Below are positions 1-5,174 of a stretch of DNA of 6,925 nt, in pieces (positions within the stretch are counted from its first letter, which is position 1; the number at the start of each line of letters is the position of its first letter). The notes beneath the pieces are model-generated. The model ran no database searches and was not told where the DNA came from. It saw nothing but the letters and a program-made list of their open reading frames with translations. Source of the DNA: Bacteroidales bacterium UBA3808 (GTDB lineage: Bacteria; Bacteroidota; Bacteroidia; Bacteroidales; Paludibacteraceae); NCBI GenBank assembly GCA_002369075.1, contig DFEG01000048.1, positions 1 through 6,925 of the forward strand. Reading direction: 5' to 3'. A program made the translations under genes and the position numbers.

Positions 1-3000
1 ATGTTAGATGACTATGACCATGGCTACTTGTATGCTCAAGCGGAAGCCGTAGCCCAATTGATGGCGGATGTAGGCAAAGCAATGGGAACTGGGTATTGCC
101 AAGAGAATGGCAGTCCTACAACGTGGAGTTTCAATGCTTTAATAGAGAACTTCGGTTACGAACCCGGCATCGAAAGCGTAACCGGCACTACTGCAGCGGA
201 TGTGATGACGACGCTCAAGAGCGAGTTGGATGCCAAGCGTCCGGTACTGTATGCCGGTTATCCGGAAGGAGAGGGAGATGGTCACGCGCTGGTCTGCGAC
301 GGCTATACCAAGAATAACTATTTCCATTTTAACTACGGTTGGGGAGGTCAGACGAACGGATGGTACCGATTGTCCGCTGTGCCTATATATGAATACAATG
401 TCGATATCTGGACCAATGTGCGTCCGTACGATGCGATACAGCGGGATATTGACGGTATCCGGTATGGGCTGTTAGGTAACGGAACGGCGGATATATTAGA
501 TTACTTGGGCGGAGGCATGAATGTGCAAAACGGCGCGGTGACGATTCCGGATTCGGTTACAGATACCATCTCCGGCAAGACTTATGCCGTAACGCATATC
601 CGCAAATTGGCATTCTATAACAAAGGCCATTTCGACAAAATAACCATCGGCAACAATATCGAGGCCATCGATCCGTTCACGTTCATACAATCTACGATTG
701 ACTCCGTTATTCTGAACGACAAAATGGAAGAAGTGCCTACTCAGGCATTTCAACTGACGAATGCGAAATACCTCTATATCGGTGCCAATATCAAACGAAT
801 AGGCAAAAAGGCATTTTATCTCTGTCCGCTTACGCGCGGAATCGAATGTGCGAGCCGTCAGGTGGAATTGGAGACGGAGAGTTTTGCACATACGACACCC
901 GTTCATGGCGACTGGGAGGAAGGTATTGTGAAGATTAACAAGAAAGCGTTCTATGGCGCGACGCTGAGTGCGGACACCTATTTCAAGAATCTGGAGGTAT
1001 TAGGCGACTCTGCTACGTTTGGCGGCCGTTGGGGCGGTGGTTCGCCGTTCTTCCGTTTTGGTCCCAAAGTGCGGGAGATAGCTGTTACGGCGCTGGACGG
1101 TTTGTATTCCGGTAGCGCAGAGCCTGTGCTGATTGTGGATACACTCAACCCGTATTTCTCGAATGATTTCTATCCTATTATCTACAATAAGAACAAGACT
1201 GCTGTTATTATTGCGCTTTCCAATCCTTCTGCCGGCTGGCCTGAGACCATCATTAAGATGGAGCCGGGATGTATCCGCGGTAGTATAGATTACACAATCC
1301 CGCAAACGATTGTGGACATGGAGGGTGCGTTCAAAGACTGCACCGGTCCCAAATACAACTATGCAGGGCTGACGTGTCCGCTGTTGGTGCCGCCGGTCAT
1401 TACGGATGCTACCTTCAGCGATGCGATATTTGCAGACGAGAGCAAACATGTTTATTTGCAAGTACCTCCGGGAACGGAAGAACTCTATGCCGAAGCTCCG
1501 GGATGGCGGAAGTTCGGAGAGAATATCTCCTCTATCTATGATTTTGAGAACCAATTCACTCCCCTACCACCGCAGGATCTGGACTACCGGATGGTGGTGC
1601 ATAGCGATTCGCTGCATACCTCCGTACCGGTCAGCGAGGTGCAAAACATCCAGATGAGCGAAAATGCAAGTGGAGAACCGGTTGTATCAATGACCCTTGA
1701 CGGGCGGGACAATATCACCGCCGATGCTTCGCTCATCGACAGTCTCACTTTCAAACCGGGCTTCCTCTATGAGGGTGCCGAGATCTTCGAACTCAACGAC
1801 TCGAACCTGACCGTCCAAGCACAGAAATGCTCCATTACCTTTGACCTGACGACCTTTGATGAGTCCGCGCAGATCTGCATCCGCAATTCGGTACTTCTGC
1901 CTCGTCCTTCGGAGGGGGTTACCGGCGGTATCGGTATTGACATCAGCATGCTGACCGATTCGGGTCTGGTACACGAGCTGAGCGGTGTGGCGAAGATTAC
2001 CATCCCCTTCCAAGCACCGGCAGACCAAGCTGTCGGAGCTGCGTACTACAATCCGCAGACCGGCGAGTGGGAACCTGTGTATCTGGAGTACAACCGTGAG
2101 ACGGGTACTGCTACCATCCTCACCGACCACTTGTCGTTCTATTCTTTGGTAACCTTTATCAACGAGCGCACCAAAAGTGAGCTCTTTGAGGCATTGCGGG
2201 AGATTCCTGCGCTCTACGCTTGGGACGAAGGAACGAAAATGCTGCTGAAGATTCTGGACTCCGATGATCCAAGAGTGAAAGCAACGATAGAGTTCAAGGA
2301 CGAGATGGGACTCTGGCAATCGCTCGGTCTGGACGGCTTCTACCAAGGCGCCGTAAGCATCTCCGAACCGCTGTTCGGTTTCAAACCCGAGGCGATCGAC
2401 AATGCCGTCAGCATCATGGGTGAGATAGGCACGGCGATGACCATTCTCGATGTGGTGCGTGCCGATCTGAAGGGCGATAATATCGGCGTAGCATCCGGAA
2501 CACTCAAAGTCATTATGGCGAAGACTGCCGGTGCTGCGGCTTCGTGGATTGGCACGCCTGTCATGGCGGCGTCTATGAGTCTCGTCGCCTTCATTGGCGT
2601 CGCACTGGAGAAATTCGGCACGACCGTACAAGAGTTTAAAGCAGACTATTTCCGTACGGCATACCGGTATTATTACAGTATGGAGGGTTATCGTGCACTT
2701 AGTCCCGACTCCAGGTATAACAACGATGTCAACGGCAACGCCAAACCGCACGGTTATTTCCGTACTCCCAAAGACTGGTATGACTATTTCTATCCCGCTT
2801 TTGTGGAAGCCAACATGAGCGAGCAGCAACTCAATGCGTATATCCAGCAGTCGGTGCGCGTCTATTGCGACCAGTTCTGGACGGAGAACACCGATGTGCA
2901 AACATGGGCGTTTGCCGAGGCGCGCACACAAGGCTTCCAATCCTTCTGGAATGCTACGGAAGCGCTCAAGCAACAGATATCCGACGAGTACTATGCTGAC

Positions 3001-4089
3001 TTGATGAATGGGACACTGACCGCTGTCTTTGCGGCTTTGCGTAACAAGCAGATCGTGCAAGCCAACAACCGCGCTGTCGCGAAAATCAACAGCATGGCGA
3101 AATGGATGAATAAGAAAGTGGCTTTCCGTATCGTCGATTCGTCCTGGGAGGAAGGAAAAGTCTCCAAGTTCGCAGGTCGTATGATCGGTTTTGCGGCGGT
3201 ACCGGACAATGTGGCAGATCAGGATGCATGGCGCAAACCGATCGGCGAGGACGGCAAAGTGCCTCTGGGATGGTTCACGACCTATGCCCTGGTACGCAAC
3301 ATGATGCCGTTCCAAATCACGCTCTTCGACGAGCACGGAGTACCGGAGAAAGTGTTTGATTTCCAACTGGACGGCGTTGCCGACAAGACCATCATCGACA
3401 TCGACCTCGCTACGCAGGGCGTCAAAGCGGACATGATGCCGATAGAAGGCCTTGAACTGGACTATACACCGGATTCCGTGTTGCTGTACACCGGCAGTTA
3501 CGACCTGTTGGATCAATACGACGACCAACTGACGGGTGAGTTGGTATATATGGACGAGAAGAAGAATTTATATCGGAATAAAGTGCGTTGGTGCACGGAG
3601 TTGGACCGTTTCTTCAACCGGCATGATTTCATCACGGTGGATTCCCTTTCCGGTAACTTTACCATCGGCGATGACATCGCAGGTAAACTGGTAGGCGACT
3701 CCGCGTCCGGTACGTTCACTATTAATACAGACTACCGATTCTTCATTCAAACGGCACAACAGTGGTTGGATAACTGGAATAACAAGAATGTCAAATATTA
3801 TGACAAGCTCCTGAAACTGCTCAACGGCTCTGTCAAGCACCAGCTAACATGCCAATACGTGCTCAAGCGCAAATGGGTGGATGACCATTACGAGTATGAC
3901 ATCACCTATACCGGCGAAGGCGTATGGGATATCACGCCCCGATATATTACCTATGTCGGCAAAACCATTGATTGGTCGGCTGTTGTTACCGAAGACGATG
4001 CACCGGTTTTGACGATGGATGACATCGGCATCGGTACTGCCTCCAAAGGCGGCGAAGTAACCCTTGAGTATAAAACTACGCTCAAATAA
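1..4089 (+). CDS. Large C10-family cysteine peptidase with BspA-like leucine-rich repeats (5' partial)
   Basis: This is the C-terminal 1362 residues of a probably exported protease. Seen: residues 1-140 match the second half of a peptidase C10 (streptopain/SpeB) domain, with the catalytic His at H95 in GDGHALVCDGY and the HFNYGWGG active-site motif at 109-116. The catalytic Cys normally lies 80-100 residues before this point, so it is off the window, and the ATG at base 1 is probably an internal Met of a 'WDNMLDDY'-like segment. Residues about 175-510 form BspA-type (LRR_5) repeats, for example IKRIGKKAFY and IIYNKNKT, closing with the usual VPPGTEELYAEAPGW signature. Residues 520-720 look beta-rich, ending in a segment like those of Bacteroidetes surface proteins (AKITIPF to DHLSFYSLVTF). 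The remaining 640 residues match nothing I recognise and include an uncharged hydrophobic stretch at 842-869. The C-terminus shows no LPXTG motif or clear type IX secretion tail. The TAA stop is at 4087-4089. Family is confident; substrate and anchoring are unknown. Confidence 0.85.
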   Translation: MLDDYDHGYLYAQAEAVAQLMADVGKAMGTGYCQENGSPTTWSFNALIENFGYEPGIESVTGTTAADVMTTLKSELDAKRPVLYAGYPEGEGDGHALVCDGYTKNNYFHFNYGWGGQTNGWYRLSAVPIYEYNVDIWTNVRPYDAIQRDIDGIRYGLLGNGTADILDYLGGGMNVQNGAVTIPDSVTDTISGKTYAVTHIRKLAFYNKGHFDKITIGNNIEAIDPFTFIQSTIDSVILNDKMEEVPTQAFQLTNAKYLYIGANIKRIGKKAFYLCPLTRGIECASRQVELETESFAHTTPVHGDWEEGIVKINKKAFYGATLSADTYFKNLEVLGDSATFGGRWGGGSPFFRFGPKVREIAVTALDGLYSGSAEPVLIVDTLNPYFSNDFYPIIYNKNKTAVIIALSNPSAGWPETIIKMEPGCIRGSIDYTIPQTIVDMEGAFKDCTGPKYNYAGLTCPLLVPPVITDATFSDAIFADESKHVYLQVPPGTEELYAEAPGWRKFGENISSIYDFENQFTPLPPQDLDYRMVVHSDSLHTSVPVSEVQNIQMSENASGEPVVSMTLDGRDNITADASLIDSLTFKPGFLYEGAEIFELNDSNLTVQAQKCSITFDLTTFDESAQICIRNSVLLPRPSEGVTGGIGIDISMLTDSGLVHELSGVAKITIPFQAPADQAVGAAYYNPQTGEWEPVYLEYNRETGTATILTDHLSFYSLVTFINERTKSELFEALREIPALYAWDEGTKMLLKILDSDDPRVKATIEFKDEMGLWQSLGLDGFYQGAVSISEPLFGFKPEAIDNAVSIMGEIGTAMTILDVVRADLKGDNIGVASGTLKVIMAKTAGAAASWIGTPVMAASMSLVAFIGVALEKFGTTVQEFKADYFRTAYRYYYSMEGYRALSPDSRYNNDVNGNAKPHGYFRTPKDWYDYFYPAFVEANMSEQQLNAYIQQSVRVYCDQFWTENTDVQTWAFAEARTQGFQSFWNATEALKQQISDEYYADLMNGTLTAVFAALRNKQIVQANNRAVAKINSMAKWMNKKVAFRIVDSSWEEGKVSKFAGRMIGFAAVPDNVADQDAWRKPIGEDGKVPLGWFTTYALVRNMMPFQITLFDEHGVPEKVFDFQLDGVADKTIIDIDLATQGVKADMMPIEGLELDYTPDSVLLYTGSYDLLDQYDDQLTGELVYMDEKKNLYRNKVRWCTELDRFFNRHDFITVDSLSGNFTIGDDIAGKLVGDSASGTFTINTDYRFFIQTAQQWLDNWNNKNVKYYDKLLKLLNGSVKHQLTCQYVLKRKWVDDHYEYDITYTGEGVWDITPRYITYVGKTIDWSAVVTEDDAPVLTMDDIGIGTASKGGEVTLEYKTTLK

Positions 4090-4112
4090 CATAACTATGT
4101 ACGTGCATTAGG

Positions 4113-4129
4113 GCACCTCCATAGGGTGC
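4113..4129 (+). other. Small hairpin ahead of the terminator
   Basis: GCACC at 4113-4117 pairs with GGTGC at 4125-4129 across a 7-nt loop. There is no T tract after it, so it is not a terminator itself. It may stabilise the 3' end of the upstream mRNA or be incidental. GTGCATT also occurs twice as a direct repeat, at 4103-4109 and 4126-4132. Confidence 0.35.
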
Positions 4130-4137
4130 ATTCAATC

Positions 4138-4167
4138 AGGGAGATAATTCAGTATCTCCCTTTTTTT
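4138..4167 (+). terminator. Intrinsic terminator of the C10 peptidase gene
   Basis: A perfect 9-bp stem (AGGGAGATA at 4138-4146, TATCTCCCT at 4153-4161) encloses a 6-nt loop and runs straight into a T tract ending at 4167. It lies 49 nt after the stop codon and should end the upstream transcript, separating it from the next gene. Confidence 0.9.
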
Positions 4168-4213
4168 GTGTCAAATGATAACAGATGTATCCTATGGAAA
4201 TTTACAAAAAAAC

Positions 4214-4244
4214 TTGTATAATTCAAAAAATTGTCGTATCTTTG
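4214..4244 (+). promoter_or_regulatory. Bacteroidetes-type promoter for the 158-residue gene
   Basis: A -7 element TATCTTTG (4237-4244) matches the Bacteroidetes consensus TAnnTTTG. A -33 TTG lies at 4214-4216, giving a 20-nt spacer in the range used by the group's primary sigma factor. Transcription should start near 4249-4253, leaving a leader of about 105 nt before the ATG at 4357. Confidence 0.8.
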
Positions 4245-4264
4245 CACTCAGTTTTAGCATAGAA

Positions 4265-4297
4265 TATTAGGCTTTTATTAGGTTATTATTAGGATAT
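4265..4297 (+). repeat. Three TATTAGG units at 11-nt period in the leader
   Basis: TATTAGG occurs at 4265, 4276 and 4287, exactly 11 nt apart, each followed by a different AT-rich 4-mer. The array starts about 15 nt after the predicted transcription start and lies wholly in the untranslated leader. The period is close to one DNA helical turn, so the units would face the same side of the helix; a protein-binding role is possible but not shown. Confidence 0.75.
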
Positions 4298-4356
4298 TAC
4301 TTTGTTTTTAATATGCTACTAAGCCGAGACGAGCCTGACGATAACGAGAAAAAGAC

Positions 4357-4833
4357 ATGGCAGAAGTTATTTATCAAGACCCCGTCCAAGAGATTCGCGG
4401 CACACTGACCAAGGACGGAACCATCCATCGCCGCAAGTATTACCGTGACGCAAACGGCAAAATCATCGGAGCCTCCAAACCCGAAGCGTACCAGATTCTC
4501 TATCCCCGCAACTGGAAAAAGAATCCCGCGAAAGGCAAGGAACTGGAGCATCAGCTTCGTTTCAAGGCCGCTTGTGCCGAGACCAAGCGTATCCTCATGG
4601 CAGCCAAATACCTCAAAGCGCAAGCCACCCAATCGACCAACCCTGCGCTTCCATCGGACTACACGCCTACGTCCGAAGACCTTGCCACGCTCCAATACTG
4701 GCAGGATCGCTTCAAAGCCCAACTTCAAAAGCCCGAACCCGAAGCGCCCATCGACCCCGACACAGGCCGTCACAAGACCTATTTCCGCTTCGATGCCTTC
4801 ATCCGCACCTGCCTTTTGCGAGAGATGCCATAA
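4357..4833 (+). CDS. Short basic protein of unknown function, 'YQDPV' family of Bacteroidales
   Basis: The 158-residue product begins MAEVIYQDPVQEIRG. From memory, this N-terminal pattern (VIYQDPV, then I-x-G and a basic stretch with paired Tyr) recurs in short uncharacterised proteins of Bacteroides and Prevotella. The middle is rich in Lys, Arg and Ala and looks helical (about residues 60-90). A Pro-rich linker (95-105) follows, then a second helix (YWQDRFKAQL) and an aromatic C-terminus (HKTYFRFDAFIRTCLL). There is no signal peptide, membrane span or catalytic motif, so it is probably cytoplasmic. The net positive charge would suit nucleic-acid or ribosome contact, but that is inference only. 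The start is supported by the family-like N-terminus and by a purine-rich AACGAGAAAAAGAC just before the ATG. It has its own promoter and leader and seems monocistronic. The coding call is firm; the function is unknown. Confidence 0.8.
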   Translation: MAEVIYQDPVQEIRGTLTKDGTIHRRKYYRDANGKIIGASKPEAYQILYPRNWKKNPAKGKELEHQLRFKAACAETKRILMAAKYLKAQATQSTNPALPSDYTPTSEDLATLQYWQDRFKAQLQKPEPEAPIDPDTGRHKTYFRFDAFIRTCLLREMP

Positions 4834-5056
4834 CGTATGCCTAATTTTACCGAACTATAATTAGCCGGCATAAAATTGCCGGAAACAGACGAAGAATAGT
4901 GCTTAGAGAGATATTGGGAGAGGTTTGGAGAGGGATTTGCGTTATTATAGGGCTTGGTTTTGAGGATTCAGAGAGAGATTTCAGACGAAAAAGTGCTCGG
5001 AATGCTGCGAAATAGGATAAAAATGCAAAAAGTCAAACGTTTTTTGCCGTTTTTTC
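4834..5056. other. Intergenic stretch without a gene
   Basis: No credible reading frame is seen between the YQDPV gene and the mutA promoter. It contains one GC-rich hairpin (4865-4882) and a purine-rich tract (about 4903-4980) with AGAG-rich near-repeats such as AGAGAGATATTGGG and GGAGAGGGATTT. It also holds an AT-rich inverted repeat, GCAAAAA (5025-5031) against TTTTTGC (5041-5047), followed by a T6 run at 5050-5055. That last structure could act as a weak terminator just before the mutA promoter. Confidence 0.5.
4865..4882 (+). other. Hairpin downstream of the YQDPV gene, possible weak terminator
   Basis: CCGGCA (4865-4870) and TGCCGG (4877-4882) form a perfect 6-bp GC-rich stem with a TAAAAT loop, 32 nt after the stop codon. 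The following bases (AAACAG) are not a T tract, so it does not look like a classical intrinsic terminator. It may protect the mRNA 3' end. Confidence 0.45.
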
Positions 5057-5087
5057 TTGCATATATGCGAAAGTTGTTGTAACTTTG
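5057..5087 (+). promoter_or_regulatory. Bacteroidetes-type promoter for mutA
   Basis: A -7 element TAACTTTG (5080-5087) fits TAnnTTTG, and a -33 TTG sits at 5057-5059 with a 20-nt spacer, the same as the other promoter here. Both promoters read CTTG(C/T)ATA around the -33 box. Transcription should start near 5092-5096, giving a leader of about 80 nt. The spacer contains a perfect 10-bp palindrome, GCATATATGC (5059-5068), a possible but unproven operator. Confidence 0.8.
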
Positions 5088-5101
5088 TGCGTTTTTTGAA
5101 A

Positions 5102-5141
5102 TCCTAGGCTCCTAGGGCCCTAGGATACTAGAATACTAGTC
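5102..5141 (+). repeat. Five CTAG-centred units at 8-nt period in the mutA leader
   Basis: CTAG occurs at 5104, 5112, 5120, 5128 and 5136, exactly 8 nt apart. The units are TCCTAGGC, TCCTAGGG, CCCTAGGA, TACTAGAA and TACTAGTC. The first three are GC-rich and the last two AT-rich, so the CTAG core is kept while the flanks differ. The array starts about 8 nt after the predicted transcription start and ends 33 nt before the mutA ATG. Units two and three together make a perfect 16-nt palindrome (5110-5125). Confidence 0.85.
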
Positions 5142-5174
5142 AAACTAAATATACTATCTAAAAACACAATTAGC

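Noticed and set aside
1687..3528. 613-codon open frame on the minus strand
   Set aside because: It lies wholly inside the C10/LRR gene. Its product is rich in His, Arg and Val with no recognisable domain, as expected from the reverse of a gene with this codon use, and no promoter or family match is seen.
4297..4773. 158-codon minus-strand frame overlapping the YQDPV gene
   Set aside because: The equal length is coincidence. The plus-strand frame has a promoter, a leader and a family-like N-terminus; the minus-strand product is low-complexity Gly/Leu/Arg sequence.
4445..4864. 139-codon plus-strand frame overlapping the YQDPV gene
   Set aside because: Its product is a Pro/Ser/Arg-rich out-of-frame reading of the real gene. 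I considered a frameshifted extension but saw no need for one, since the 158-residue frame ends cleanly.
4903..4980. Purine-rich AGAG near-repeats as a tandem repeat or regulatory array
   Set aside because: Spacing is irregular (12, then 10, then about 40 nt) and the units differ. Base-composition bias explains it well enough.
5102..5141. CTAG array as a CRISPR array or transposon end
   Set aside because: The unit is 8 nt with no spacers, and there is no transposase, cas gene, long inverted repeat or target duplication nearby.
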